Notes: a model not told the origin generated them from the letters alone. 64,000 nt of DNA from CAWJHE01 sp963842455 (GCA_963842455.1 CAWJHE010000006.1:310001-374000), one strand, 5' to 3'; shown: positions 43,811-52,836, counted from the stretch's first letter. Made by a program: numbers and translations.

Positions 43811-46783
43811 TTATTGGATTGAAAAAGGAATTTCGGTTGAAGTCTGATTTCCAGCCTGGTCAATGGCGATGATTTTTAAGGTGTGTTCGCCGGTGATCGG
43901 CTTCCAGCTGGCAATAAAAGGCAAGACATAACGTTCAGCTAAGATTTTTCCATCCAGGTAAAATTCCACTTTTTGAATACCTAGATTATCCTGAATCTCT
44001 GCCTGGACGATAAATTCTTGATCCGTTGGAACAGAGAGAATTTCTCCAGGATACGGGTGCTGGATGGCGATCTTGGGCGCCTGGTTATCCACCGTAACCA
44101 GGATAGCAGAGCGTTGGATGCTTTGATCCTGACGAACAGCCATGAGCTGGATGGTATAGACCCCATCTAAACCGGAGGTATCCCATACAACCCGGAAAGA
44201 TGCTTGGTTGGATTGCGAAAAGTCTGCTCCAACCTGGAGCCAGGATTGGGGGTTGAGCCCTTGTCCGATTTGAACACGGAAGAAATCTAATTCTTGCAAC
44301 GAAACGTTGCCTTCAATCATCAACTCACCGCTCACAACGGACAACATAGCAGGGGAAGTCAACTGGACGTCCGGGCTGGAAGGTGGGTTTAGGGGCACTA
44401 TGTCATAGGTTTGTGGTGGCAGGGGAATGCCTGACTGCTCAACCCAGGTATGCTCTTCCGGGGGCACCATCATATACACACGTTGTTCAACCAGATCCAC
44501 CGGTGTGAATATCGTTGCCAGGTGACCGGTTTGGCGGTTCACGGAAAAGTTTTGGAAGAGAGTATCTGCCTGGACAGGTTCATTGCCCGGCAAAAAGATT
44601 TCGCTAACCGTGTTGGGACAATCAGCATCTGGCAGCATTCCGGATGGGTCGCACACGCTCACAGACGTGATCCCGTCCGGAACAGGAAATGCACTGACAC
44701 CAGGAAAATCTTGCAGCGTGGTTTTTGCCAGAGCATGCCACAAGCTGGCAGCCGCTTCGGATAAGCCGGTGTGGGATGGGGCGCCATCCGGATGCGGGCT
44801 GTCATCGCTGCCCAGCCAGACCCCCATCACGCGATCCGTTGAATACCCCATCACCCAGTTGCTACTTCCATCCAATGTCTGGCTCAGTTTTACCGCTAAT
44901 GGATAGCCGGTCTCCAAGGGGTTGGGGTGACCCAGGCTGGCCCAGCGGGAGGGCTCATCGCTGAGAATATGGTTGACCAGGTAAGCCAGTTGTGGAGCAA
45001 TGACCGGGCGGGAGCTGCTTTCTGATGCCTGGTAGTTTCTTTGCTGGTCTACCTGGTTGATGCGCAGGATCGTGACCGGCGAAAGGGAAGTCCTGTTTTC
45101 CGGATGGATCGATGCAGCTCTGAGGTTCTCTTTTCCAGCGAGCAATCCCTGGTTAGCAAAAATTCCAAAAGCGCGGCTTATTTGTAAGATATCCACCGCT
45201 CCGAGCAGGTTTTCGCTGTTGGCCGTTTCTTTCAGCGCAGGTGTGATACCGAACTGGCGGGCGATTTGTAAAACGTTCTGTAAACCCACCTGGTTTACGG
45301 TTTTTTCAGCCGCCACCAGGTAATCATTTGCCATGGCGATGCGCAACCTCAGCGGACCATGATACAGGTTGTCCGGGTTACGGATGATGGAGTCATTTTC
45401 AAATGGCGTGTCCCACACCAGGCTGGCGGGGCTCATGCCACGCGTGAAGGCGGTTAAGTAGATAAATGGCGTTGACAGGCTGCCGCTGGGGTGAGCCGGC
45501 AGGTATCCAGCTTGCAAAGCCGGTATCGGGTTAGCAGCAAAGGCCAAAACCTGGCCGTTTTGAGGGTTAAGCACAATGGCTTCAGCCTGGATCCCAGTGG
45601 GGGTTTGGTCCTGGTTGAATTCCAAGGGCTCTAAATATTCGACTGCCTGGCAGTACCCGGGTTGAGCTTGCTCATCGGAGCTTGTCCATTGAGCCTGCTG
45701 GGCGGAGATCAGGCAATTGGCCTGAACTTGCAGGTTGTAATCCAACGTAGTGTGGACAATGAACCCGCCTCGTTCCAGGCGGCTGCGCTGCAGGAGTGTG
45801 TCCAATTCGGCAACTGCCAGGTTGACAAATGCCGGGGCCAGTTGAGGCTGCAGCTCTGAGATGAGCAGGCTTTTACCAGGCTGTTTACTGGCTGAGAAGT
45901 TTAATTTTTCTAAGGCAGCCTGGACACCCTCTTCAGGAGAGATCAAACGCAAGCGTAGCATTTCCTGGATGACGAATTTTTGCCGTTCCAGGGCTGCTTG
46001 CGGCGCGTCGTGCGGGTTCAGCGTGGGTGACTGGGAGACTGCGGCTAATACGGCTGCCTCTGCCAATGAGAGCTGCGAGGCCGTCTTATTAAAATAGAGG
46101 CGGGCGGCTTCATCGATGCCATAACTGAAACGCCCGTACGCCGCGCTGTTTAGGTACCATTCCAGGATTTTCTCACGCCCAAAACGCGTGGTGATCTGGG
46201 CTGCCAGCAGGCGTTCTCGGATCGATTTGCGCAAGCTGGGCGGCTCTGGTTCCAGCAAGAGCGAGACTGCCAGCTGCTGAGCCAGGGTCTTTTGTTCGGT
46301 TTTGAAGAAGCCTTGCAAGGTGAAGCCGGGGTGTTCCCAAAATTCTGGATCGGCGATGGCTATCGTGGTGGTGATGATGTTCGCCGGCAAGTACGCTATG
46401 CCCGTATCCTGGACGGTGTCTGGATCAGACGGCTGGATGGGCAGGTAGTTGCGTCTGAATTGTGTAATGCTTTCGGTATTGATGGCGGCCGGCGCTAAGC
46501 TGGGGTTTTGGATCACCAGGAGAATGTGCTCACCGCTGCGGTCAACCAGGCGGGTGGGTTGCAGGAGCAAGCCGTTGGGTGGCTCGAAAACTTTGGGTAG
46601 GATTTCTATGTCAGGTAAATTCTGGCTTACCTGGGCATAAGTAAGCGCACTGAGCAAACCCAAAATGGCGAAACCCAGGCTGAGCAGAATCGCCAGCCCA
46701 AGCGCCAGCCTGGGTTTACCATCCCGCCGGTGCTGATTTTGGCGCGCTTGGCGCTGCTCCAGAATTTGAATGACAGATGGCAT
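43811..46783 (-). CDS. Class A PBP-like protein with degraded active sites
   Basis: 990 residues. One N-terminal membrane helix (about 27-50), a GT51 glycosyltransferase-like domain (about 135-310), a transpeptidase-like domain (about 390-680) and two Ig-like C-terminal domains. The fold is class A PBP, but key residues differ. The GT51 Glu of AIED is Ala (AIADPEFWEHPGF). The transpeptidase SxxK is SLST (GSLSTPF), SxN reads DYL, and KTG is KLS. GT51's second Glu (REKILEWYLN) remains. It probably has lost both activities and may act as a scaffold. 9 bp downstream of recN. Confidence 0.85.
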   Translation of the reverse strand: MPSVIQILEQRQARQNQHRRDGKPRLALGLAILLSLGFAILGLLSALTYAQVSQNLPDIEILPKVFEPPNGLLLQPTRLVDRSGEHILLVIQNPSLAPAAINTESITQFRRNYLPIQPSDPDTVQDTGIAYLPANIITTTIAIADPEFWEHPGFTLQGFFKTEQKTLAQQLAVSLLLEPEPPSLRKSIRERLLAAQITTRFGREKILEWYLNSAAYGRFSYGIDEAARLYFNKTASQLSLAEAAVLAAVSQSPTLNPHDAPQAALERQKFVIQEMLRLRLISPEEGVQAALEKLNFSASKQPGKSLLISELQPQLAPAFVNLAVAELDTLLQRSRLERGGFIVHTTLDYNLQVQANCLISAQQAQWTSSDEQAQPGYCQAVEYLEPLEFNQDQTPTGIQAEAIVLNPQNGQVLAFAANPIPALQAGYLPAHPSGSLSTPFIYLTAFTRGMSPASLVWDTPFENDSIIRNPDNLYHGPLRLRIAMANDYLVAAEKTVNQVGLQNVLQIARQFGITPALKETANSENLLGAVDILQISRAFGIFANQGLLAGKENLRAASIHPENRTSLSPVTILRINQVDQQRNYQASESSSRPVIAPQLAYLVNHILSDEPSRWASLGHPNPLETGYPLAVKLSQTLDGSSNWVMGYSTDRVMGVWLGSDDSPHPDGAPSHTGLSEAAASLWHALAKTTLQDFPGVSAFPVPDGITSVSVCDPSGMLPDADCPNTVSEIFLPGNEPVQADTLFQNFSVNRQTGHLATIFTPVDLVEQRVYMMVPPEEHTWVEQSGIPLPPQTYDIVPLNPPSSPDVQLTSPAMLSVVSGELMIEGNVSLQELDFFRVQIGQGLNPQSWLQVGADFSQSNQASFRVVWDTSGLDGVYTIQLMAVRQDQSIQRSAILVTVDNQAPKIAIQHPYPGEILSVPTDQEFIVQAEIQDNLGIQKVEFYLDGKILAERYVLPFIASWKPITGEHTLKIIAIDQAGNQTSTEIPFSIQ

Positions 46784-46792
46784 AGATTTATT

Positions 46793-48529
46793 TTACTGGT
46801 TTTGGGCGATTTTGAGCAACTCCTGAGCAGATTGCAAGGCGCCATCGCCGCTGCTGCCCATCATACTTGCCAGCTCAACCAGGCGAGCCTGTTCTTCCAA
46901 CTTGCGCACCCGGGTGGAAGTTCGCCCGGCCTGGACATGTTTTTCTACATGCAGGTGCTGCCTGCCGAAGGCGGCTAATTGTGGCAGGTGAGTGATGCAA
47001 AGCACCTGGTGCTGCCTGCCCAACTGGGCTAATTTTTGCCCTACCACGGTTCCCACGCGACCGCCGATGCCCTGGTCAATCTCATCAAAGATCAGGGTGG
47101 GGACGTGATCGGCCTGGGCGAGCACATTCTTGAGCGCCAGCATCAAACGCGAGGTTTCACCGCCGGAGGCGATTTTTGCCAGGGGTTTGAAACCCTCGCC
47201 GGGGTTGGGGGCGATGAGAAATTCGACTCTTTCTAATCCAAAGGGGAAGTAAGCCAGGCGGCTGCCATCCGGACCGGGAACGCCGTCCGGGTCAGGCTGT
47301 TGTTGGAAATCCACCTGGAAGCGCGCTCCCGACATGCTGAGATCGTTCAGTTCTGCTTCGATCGCCTGCGCCATGCGCTGGGAGGCGCGATGGCGTTTGG
47401 CGGATAACGCCTGACCGTGTTCACCAAGCAGAGACAAGAGTTTTCCTTTCTCCGCTTCCAACTCTTCCAGGCGTTCTGAGGCGTGCGAGATCTCTTCCAG
47501 TTGTTGCCTGGCTTGTTGGGCATATTTCAAGATGGCGGAGATGCTTTCGCCGTATTTTCGCTTCAGGTTGTGGATCAAAGCCAGCCGGTCTTCCAGGAAG
47601 TCCAGGCGGCGCGGGTTAAATTCAATGCTCTCCAGGTAGGAACGCAGATTGATCGCCAGGTCTGCCAGGTTTTCGGAAAGGGCTTGCGCCGAATCGGATA
47701 GAGGCGCCTGGGAAGGATCGATGCGCGCCAGGTGCGATAAAGCCTGCACAACCTGACCGAACAGGTCGCTCACCGGTGGGCTTTCTGGGTTGCCTTCATC
47801 CAGGATGAGCAGCGCTTCCTGGGAGAGCGAAGCCAGGTTCTCAGCGTTGGCCAGGCGGTTGCGCTCCTCGCGCAGCTGCTCTTCCTCATCCGGCTTAAGC
47901 TGGGTAGATTCGATTTCATTAATCTGGTAACTGAGCATGTCACTGCGTCGGGCGGCGTCTTGTTCTGCTTCCCGGATCCTGTGCAATTCCTTCTGCACCT
48001 GCTGCATGCGCTGGTAAGCCTTTCGGTAGGCGTTCAACTGAGCTTCCAGGCCGAGCTCCGGATCGGTGATGGCATAGCGATCCAACAATCCCAGGTGCTG
48101 GTTGACTCGCAGCAGCGATAGGTGCTCAGATTGCCCGTGCAGATCGACCAAAAATTCACCAAGCTCCTTGAGTAAGGAAACGCTGACGCTGCGCCCATTG
48201 ATGCGGGCGACATTCCTGCCGGTCAGACGAATTTCGCGCCCGAGGGTCAGGGAATTCTTATCCTCTAGTAGATCCTCACGCTCCAGGATGGCCAGGATTT
48301 GCTCTCGGGAAGTCGCGGGGATTTTGAAAACAGCCTCGATGCTGGCGCGTTCAGCGCCGGCGCGCACCTGCACCGATTCGGCGCGTCCGCCTAAAACCGT
48401 CTCCACCGCGTCGATGATGATCGATTTTCCCGCGCCGGTCTCACCGGTGAAGGTAGTCAAACCAGAACCCAATTCCAATTCCAGGTTTTCGATAATGGCG
48501 AAGTTTTCGATGCGCAGCTCAAGTAACAT
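46793..48529 (-). CDS. recN: DNA repair protein RecN
   Basis: 578-residue SMC-like ATPase in double-strand-break repair. Walker A GETGAGKS (about 29-36), a long coiled coil (about 155-390), ABC signature SGGETSRLMLALK and Walker B TLIFDEIDQGIGG. Length fits the family (about 550-580). The start overlaps the stop of the B-box gene by 1 bp. It belongs to a long minus-strand operon with NAD kinase. Confidence 0.96.
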   Translation of the reverse strand: MLLELRIENFAIIENLELELGSGLTTFTGETGAGKSIIIDAVETVLGGRAESVQVRAGAERASIEAVFKIPATSREQILAILEREDLLEDKNSLTLGREIRLTGRNVARINGRSVSVSLLKELGEFLVDLHGQSEHLSLLRVNQHLGLLDRYAITDPELGLEAQLNAYRKAYQRMQQVQKELHRIREAEQDAARRSDMLSYQINEIESTQLKPDEEEQLREERNRLANAENLASLSQEALLILDEGNPESPPVSDLFGQVVQALSHLARIDPSQAPLSDSAQALSENLADLAINLRSYLESIEFNPRRLDFLEDRLALIHNLKRKYGESISAILKYAQQARQQLEEISHASERLEELEAEKGKLLSLLGEHGQALSAKRHRASQRMAQAIEAELNDLSMSGARFQVDFQQQPDPDGVPGPDGSRLAYFPFGLERVEFLIAPNPGEGFKPLAKIASGGETSRLMLALKNVLAQADHVPTLIFDEIDQGIGGRVGTVVGQKLAQLGRQHQVLCITHLPQLAAFGRQHLHVEKHVQAGRTSTRVRKLEEQARLVELASMMGSSGDGALQSAQELLKIAQNQ

Positions 48530-49053
48530 TACTTAATTTGGATGCCTTTCAGGCGATAGTAAATGGTGGATGTGATCGTGAACAGGTACAGACCTTGCCA
48601 GATCAAGCGCCAAAGCACGCTGAGAAAGCTGGCGCCCGCGACCATGTAGTACAACAATTGCAGCACCATGGGCAGCGCTCCCAGCACGGCAGCCAGGGCG
48701 GCAATCTGGAACAGGCGCTTGCCCCGGCGGCGTTTGGTGATCCAGCGGATGGCTTCGGCAATACCCACTCCGGCAATCGGCGCCAGAAAAATGGTGAAAA
48801 AGCCCAGGCTGGGGATCAGGCGGCTGCCTATATAGGAAAGGATCAGGATGGTAAAAAAGGTCAGCGGATAATCGTACCAGTAAGCGGTCTCAAATATTTT
48901 CTGCTGGCGGTTCATGCATTCTTTGCAACTATAACCCGTAGGGGTCAGTACGGCGCATTTGGGGCAGATAAGCTTTTCGCAAGTTTTACAGCGTAAGCTG
49001 GTTTCGACTGTTGGGTGGTTGGCGCAATAAAGGGTGGGTGGTGTGTCGCTCAT
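48529..49053 (-). CDS. B-box zinc finger membrane protein
   Basis: 174 residues. An N-terminal B-box-type zinc finger (YCANHPTVETSLRCKTCEKLICPKCAVLTPTGYSCKEC, about 9-46) leads to four membrane helices (about 62-168). Such zinc-finger/TM proteins also occur fused to rhomboids; no rhomboid Ser-His pair is present here. Role unknown. Coupled to nadK (4-bp overlap) and recN (1-bp overlap). Confidence 0.8.
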   Translation of the reverse strand: MSDTPPTLYCANHPTVETSLRCKTCEKLICPKCAVLTPTGYSCKECMNRQQKIFETAYWYDYPLTFFTILILSYIGSRLIPSLGFFTIFLAPIAGVGIAEAIRWITKRRRGKRLFQIAALAAVLGALPMVLQLLYYMVAGASFLSVLWRLIWQGLYLFTITSTIYYRLKGIQIK

Positions 49054-49922
49054 CGAAAATTTCCTGTGGATGGGTTTTGACTCATATGAGGGGTAAGGTT
49101 ACGATAAAAATATCCGGGATCTTGGAAACGCAGGAATTTGGCGGTATGCTCGCTGGCAGATACCTCGACCCGGTCGCCATCAGCCAGGCCGATCGGGACC
49201 TGACCATCGGGAGAGAGCACCGCCTGGTGATCGGTTTGCACGGTGATATTCACCGAAGAACCTTCCGGTAAAACAATCGCCCGGTCCACCGATAGATGGG
49301 GAGCAACCGCCACCAGGAGGATATTGCGCAGCTCTGGCGGCAGGATCGGACCACCGGCAGCCAGGGCATAGGCCGTGGAGCCGGTCGCTGTTGAAGCGAT
49401 CAAGCCATCGGCAACATACGTGGTCAGGTGTCTGCCGTCCAGGTGGACGCTCAGATGCACCGGTCGCACAATATGACCGCGTGATACCACAATCTCATTC
49501 AAAACATGCCAGACTCCCAGGCGTTCGCCGGTGCGCCATTGTTCGGCGCGCAGCATCATGCGTTTCTCGAGCCAATACTCGCCCTCTAAAAGCTGGGGAA
49601 GTACTTCCCGCCATTGATCCTGGCGGATTTCCATCAGAAATCCAAACCGTCCCATATTGATCCCCAGGATGGGGATGCCTAGAGGACCGCATAAATGCCC
49701 GGCGCGCAGCATGGTGCCGTCTCCACCCAAGGAAATGAACAGATCGAATTCGCCTTCTTTCACCCGGCGGCGTAAGGCTTCATCTGAGAGCGAGCCGTGG
49801 TGAGTTGAAAAGCCATGTTCCTCGAGCAGGGCGGCGATTTTTTCCGCTTCCTGGAAACCCTCTTTAATCTGCGGGTGAGCAGCAACGACGATAGAGTGAA
49901 ATGAGCTTGTTTTATCTGGCAT
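49050..49922 (-). CDS. nadK: NAD kinase
   Basis: 290-residue ATP/polyphosphate-dependent NAD kinase, making NADP in the cytosol. GGDGTML (about 65-71) and the second signature ADGLIASTATGSTAYALAAGGPI (about 165-187) are intact. Length is typical. Fourth-from-last gene of the minus-strand operon from DUF3467 to the PBP-like gene; the C-terminal 30 residues are variable. Confidence 0.95.
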   Translation of the reverse strand: MPDKTSSFHSIVVAAHPQIKEGFQEAEKIAALLEEHGFSTHHGSLSDEALRRRVKEGEFDLFISLGGDGTMLRAGHLCGPLGIPILGINMGRFGFLMEIRQDQWREVLPQLLEGEYWLEKRMMLRAEQWRTGERLGVWHVLNEIVVSRGHIVRPVHLSVHLDGRHLTTYVADGLIASTATGSTAYALAAGGPILPPELRNILLVAVAPHLSVDRAIVLPEGSSVNITVQTDHQAVLSPDGQVPIGLADGDRVEVSASEHTAKFLRFQDPGYFYRNLTPHMSQNPSTGNFR

Positions 49923-49937
49923 AACTGTCCAATTATA

Positions 49938-50450
49938 TTACAGAAGTTTCTGATCGCAGATGTTGCGATAACCGCACCCGCCGCAGCGCTGGCTGGATTC
50001 ATGCGAGCGAGCAATGTTTTTGCGACGCTCTTTGCTGTGCAGCTCTTCCAGGAGATCCATGACCAGGCTTTCAAGCTGGGGGGTGAAGTCGATGGCAAAA
50101 GTGTGCGTGGGATAGTGCAAAATACCGTAGGCGGGTCTTTTGCCGTAGTGGCGCTGCACCAGCAGGCAATAGGCTGCCAGCTGGTAAATATGGGCATCGT
50201 AAGGCGCTGAGCTGACCCGGTTGGATTTGACTTCGACAGGGATGATCTGCCCGCCGTGTTCCACCAGGTAATCCGGGCGGCCCACCAGGCCAAGCTCTGC
50301 ATCGTATAACGGCTGCTCAACAGCACCCCACTTGGATGTGTCGCTGGTGATAATCCTGCCAGCTGGCAAGCCCAAAGATTGGCGCTGACGGCGTGCTTGC
50401 CACAGGATAACCAGGGCGATCAGGATGAGCAGGGCAGCCAGGTAGAGCAT
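49938..50450 (-). CDS. Cas4/Dna2-like nuclease, C-terminal half
   Basis: 170 residues starting with a membrane helix (LYLAALLILIALVILW). It then carries the PD-(D/E)XK core: GRPDYLVEHGGQIIPVEVKSNRVS (Asp and Glu-x-Lys), YQLAAYCLLVQ and the C-terminal cysteines RCGGCGYRNIC that hold the Fe-S cluster of Cas4/AddB-type nucleases. The first cluster Cys and the His ligand lie in the separate gene just upstream, in the same frame, past a TAA. No cas genes or CRISPR array are nearby, so a CRISPR role is unlikely. Confidence 0.8.
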   Translation of the reverse strand: MLYLAALLILIALVILWQARRQRQSLGLPAGRIITSDTSKWGAVEQPLYDAELGLVGRPDYLVEHGGQIIPVEVKSNRVSSAPYDAHIYQLAAYCLLVQRHYGKRPAYGILHYPTHTFAIDFTPQLESLVMDLLEELHSKERRKNIARSHESSQRCGGCGYRNICDQKLL

Positions 50451-50471
50451 GAGGATTTTAGCCTGCCTTTT

Positions 50472-50708
50472 TTAGATGGCCTGGGAGGTGAAGTAAATGG
50501 TGATCAGGATGATGGCCAGCCCAAGCAAAACAAAAGCCAGGATGGACAGGCAACCGCTTTGCATAGCGGCGCGGCCATGCTGGTAGTGGAACTCGCTGCC
50601 CTCGACCATAGCAGCCAGGTTTTCCGAGGGCTCGCCGCGTTTTTGATACCACCAGGCGCGCTGGCAGTAAAGATAGGTCCCGATTTCGGATGCCCGGATG
50701 GTGCGCAT
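50472..50708 (-). CDS. Cas4/Dna2-like nuclease, N-terminal half with membrane helix
   Basis: 78 residues. Starts MRTIRASEIGTYLYCQRAWWYQKRG, the Cas4 N-terminal signature with the first Fe-S Cys, then GSEFHYQHGR with the metal-binding His, and ends in a membrane helix (CLSILAFVLLGLAIILITIYF). It stops at TAA (50472-50474), 21 bases before the C-half ATG and in the same frame. This is either a nonsense mutation of a two-helix protein or a natural two-subunit enzyme. 11 bp after the translin gene. Confidence 0.8.
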   Translation of the reverse strand: MRTIRASEIGTYLYCQRAWWYQKRGEPSENLAAMVEGSEFHYQHGRAAMQSGCLSILAFVLLGLAIILITIYFTSQAI

Positions 50709-50719
50709 AGGTTATCTGC

Positions 50720-51346
50720 TTACAGTCTTTCTTCGAGCTGCTTCAGGCTCTTTTCCAGTTGTTCCTGGCGCAGGCTGATGGTCAGATCGCCACGCGTGCG
50801 CTCGGTGACGCCGCGTACCATATCGGTCAGGCGCCTCAAACCATCCGTGATGGCGTCCGGGTAGTCCATGGTGATCAGCACGGCGTAGATATCGTCCATG
50901 TAGCTTAGCATGCGTTCGGCTTCCTTGGAATGCCCGTGGCGCAGGATATCCAGGCAGCGGCGGCGCAGCTCACCAGCAGCTTCTGCCAGGCCGCGCAGGT
51001 AGGTGGCATGTTCCAGCGCTAATTGCTCCGGATCAGGCAGGGTGTCGTCCAGCACCAGAGAATAGACAATATTGGCTTCGGCAAATTCCTTGAGGGCGTC
51101 CTGGGTATAACCGGTATAGTAAAGATCCGGGTATTCAGCCAGCTCGGTGTGCAAGGTCGTTACCAGGGATTTGGCTTGTGCAAGGTTTTCCAGGGCGAGA
51201 TCGCGTTCTTCGCGGTGCACGGCGCGGATAGCATTGGCGCAATAGCGGATCAAGGTGCGGGTTTGGGAAAGGGCGCGTTCGCGCGCCGCGGTGCGGGCGT
51301 CAAAAGTGAGGCGGATTCGATCGGCAATTTCTTCGATATGATGCAT
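50720..51346 (-). CDS. Translin family protein
   Basis: 208-residue all-helical translin-like protein. The hallmark at the C-terminus is MDYPDAITDGLRRLTDMVRGVTERTRGDLTI (about 168-198); the N-terminal helix is IEEIADRIRLTFDARTAARERAL. Eukaryotic translin binds RNA/ssDNA and forms C3PO with TRAX, a ribonuclease. Archaeal and some bacterial homologues exist with little known. Start at the ATG 51346; upstream in-frame sequence to 51463 overlaps DUF3467 and is not family-like. Confidence 0.85.
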   Translation of the reverse strand: MHHIEEIADRIRLTFDARTAARERALSQTRTLIRYCANAIRAVHREERDLALENLAQAKSLVTTLHTELAEYPDLYYTGYTQDALKEFAEANIVYSLVLDDTLPDPEQLALEHATYLRGLAEAAGELRRRCLDILRHGHSKEAERMLSYMDDIYAVLITMDYPDAITDGLRRLTDMVRGVTERTRGDLTISLRQEQLEKSLKQLEERL

Positions 51347-51353
51347 GGTTTTC

Positions 51354-51680
51354 CTATTCTGGGTTGGGTGGAGTGGGTGGGCGAAAGAGGTGCTCTGCCA
51401 GGGTGGTGTCGCCTGGCGCCTTGATTTCGCCGAAAGCTGCCTCGTACCTGGCCAGATTTTCACTCAGGGCGCGCTGGAAGAGCTTGGCGCTGAGCGGCGA
51501 CATGACGATGCGCGAGCTTACCCGGGCCTGGTTGGGTCCGGGGAGAATGTGCGCAAAGTCAAAAACCAGCTCAGAGACTGAGTGGGCAATGCGCACCAGG
51601 TTGACATATTCAACCGGCAAATCCGGGGGAATTTCCATTGGAGGCAGTTGCCCGGGGGGGCGAGGGGGTGTTTGGGTCAT
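51354..51680 (-). CDS. DUF3467 family protein
   Basis: 108 residues. Pro-rich ends flank a core (VEYVNLVRIAHSVSELVFDFAHILPG...VSSRIVMSPLSAKLFQRALSENLARYE) typical of DUF3467, a small beta-rich family of unknown function. Seven bp before translin; probably the first gene of the operon. Terminal residues RPPTPPNP look disordered. Confidence 0.88.
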   Translation of the reverse strand: MTQTPPRPPGQLPPMEIPPDLPVEYVNLVRIAHSVSELVFDFAHILPGPNQARVSSRIVMSPLSAKLFQRALSENLARYEAAFGEIKAPGDTTLAEHLFRPPTPPNPE

Positions 51681-51704
51681 AGACTCTCCATGATTTTACT
51701 TTTT

Positions 51705-51795
51705 TGATCTCTCGCAGAGCTCGAAGCATCGCTGTCATTGCGAACAATTTTTGTGAAGCAATCTGATCTCTCGCAGAGCCGCAGAGAGCGCAGAG
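51705..51795. repeat. Interspersed mosaic repeat (TCTCTCGCAGAG family)
   Basis: Two copies of TGATCTCTCGCAGAGC flank a TGTCATTGCGAACAATTT...GTGAAGCAATCT block. Both elements recur at 62249-62340, and the first also at 54522, 61323 and 61424. Noncoding. Confidence 0.75.
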
Positions 51796-51868
51796 TTATT
51801 CTGTTTTGAAAACAAGGGCGACTACGCCATCTTGTGCAGTCGCCCTTGTTGGGTTGGTCAATCCCAGT

Positions 51869-52288
51869 CTAGAAGGGGATATCGTCCGAATCGGGACCGG
51901 ACGAAGCGTGAGAGAACTCGTCTCCGCCGCCCATGTCCTCGCCGCGCGAGGATAGGAAGCGCACGGTTGAGGCGCTGACTTCAAAGGACGAGCCGCTGGT
52001 GCCATCCTGGCGGGTGTAGACGCGCGGCCCGCCTGTGGCGTTATCCACAACCAGACGCCCTTCTACCAGCACTTTGCTGCCTTTCTTCAGATATTGGTTG
52101 CAGACTTCAGCCATGCGTCCCCATACCGAAACGCGGAACCAAATCGTCTCCTTGACCTGTTCGCCATTGGAGCCGGTGTATTGGCGGCTGGTGGCAACCG
52201 AAAAATTGGTCACGGCTTGCCCGCTAGGCGAATAACGCATTTCGGGGTCGCGGCCCAGGTTGCCTGCAATAATAATGGTGTGAAACAT
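51869..52288 (-). CDS. ssb: Single-stranded DNA-binding protein
   Basis: 139-residue SSB. OB fold from MFHTIIIAGNLGRDPEMRYSPSGQAVTNFSVATSR through ETIWFRVSVWGRMAEVCNQYLKKGSKVLVEGRL. The tail ends with the acidic DDIPF tip that recruits repair proteins. The gene is alone, with GGAGA upstream of the start. Its upstream region (52289-52460) holds promoter-like AT-rich DNA. Confidence 0.96.
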   Translation of the reverse strand: MFHTIIIAGNLGRDPEMRYSPSGQAVTNFSVATSRQYTGSNGEQVKETIWFRVSVWGRMAEVCNQYLKKGSKVLVEGRLVVDNATGGPRVYTRQDGTSGSSFEVSASTVRFLSSRGEDMGGGDEFSHASSGPDSDDIPF

Positions 52289-52460
52289 AATGGGTCTCCT
52301 TTTCTGGTTCCAGTGAGCTGCCAGTTTTTTTTACCGGACGAACGCCGTCCGGGGCAGGTTAAGATAGACTCACTGAGCTTATCTGGATTCTACTCAAGTT
52401 TGTAAGATGTGACAAGTCAATCCGGGGGAATCTATTGTACTTTGCAAAGAAGGCTCCAGA

Positions 52461-52755
52461 ATGTAGAACAAACTGTTAGTTTGTTATGTAGCACAAACTT
52501 TAGTTTGTTCCGCCAGCTAGCGATTCGTTGCGACCGGTCGAACGGGTAATTTGCCTCCGGCAAATCCGCAAACTGAAGTTTGCGTTACATCCATGCGTAG
52601 TCAGGGCAGTATGTAGAACAAACTGTTAGTTTGTTATGTAGCACAAACTTTAGTTTGTTCCGCCAGCTTTCGCTTTCGATCCGTTGCAACTGACGGAACG
52701 GGTAATTTGCCTCCGGCAAATCCGCAAACTGACAGTTTGCGTTACATCCATGCGC
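52461..52755. repeat. Two tandem 150-bp units packed with hairpins
   Basis: Unit 1 (52461-52610) and unit 2 (52611-52755) are nearly identical at both ends, diverging mainly at about 52518-52540 in unit 1. Each contains four short palindromes: ACAAACT/AGTTTGT with GTT loop, the same with TT loop, ATTTGCC/GGCAAAT, and GCAAACT/AGTTTGC. The unit is noncoding on both strands. It fills most of the 548-bp gap between ssb and rnj. Confidence 0.9.
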
Positions 52756-52756
52756 G

Positions 52757-52794
52757 GCCAGGCCCGTCGCTGGATAATCAACGACGGGCCTGGC
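52757..52794. terminator. Strong hairpin downstream of rnj
   Basis: GCCAGGCCCGTCG (52757-52769) / CGACGGGCCTGGC (52782-52794), 13-bp perfect stem, 12-base loop. It lies 43 bp past the rnj stop and may end its transcript, though no T run follows in that direction. Confidence 0.5.
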
Positions 52795-52836
52795 GGTTTG
52801 GGTTTACTGGTGCTTACAGGAAAACGAGTGGTTCGT

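Noticed and set aside
49938..50708. CRISPR-Cas locus suggested by Cas4-like motifs
   Set aside because: No repeat-spacer array or other cas gene in the window; the protein is membrane-bound and sits in a housekeeping operon.
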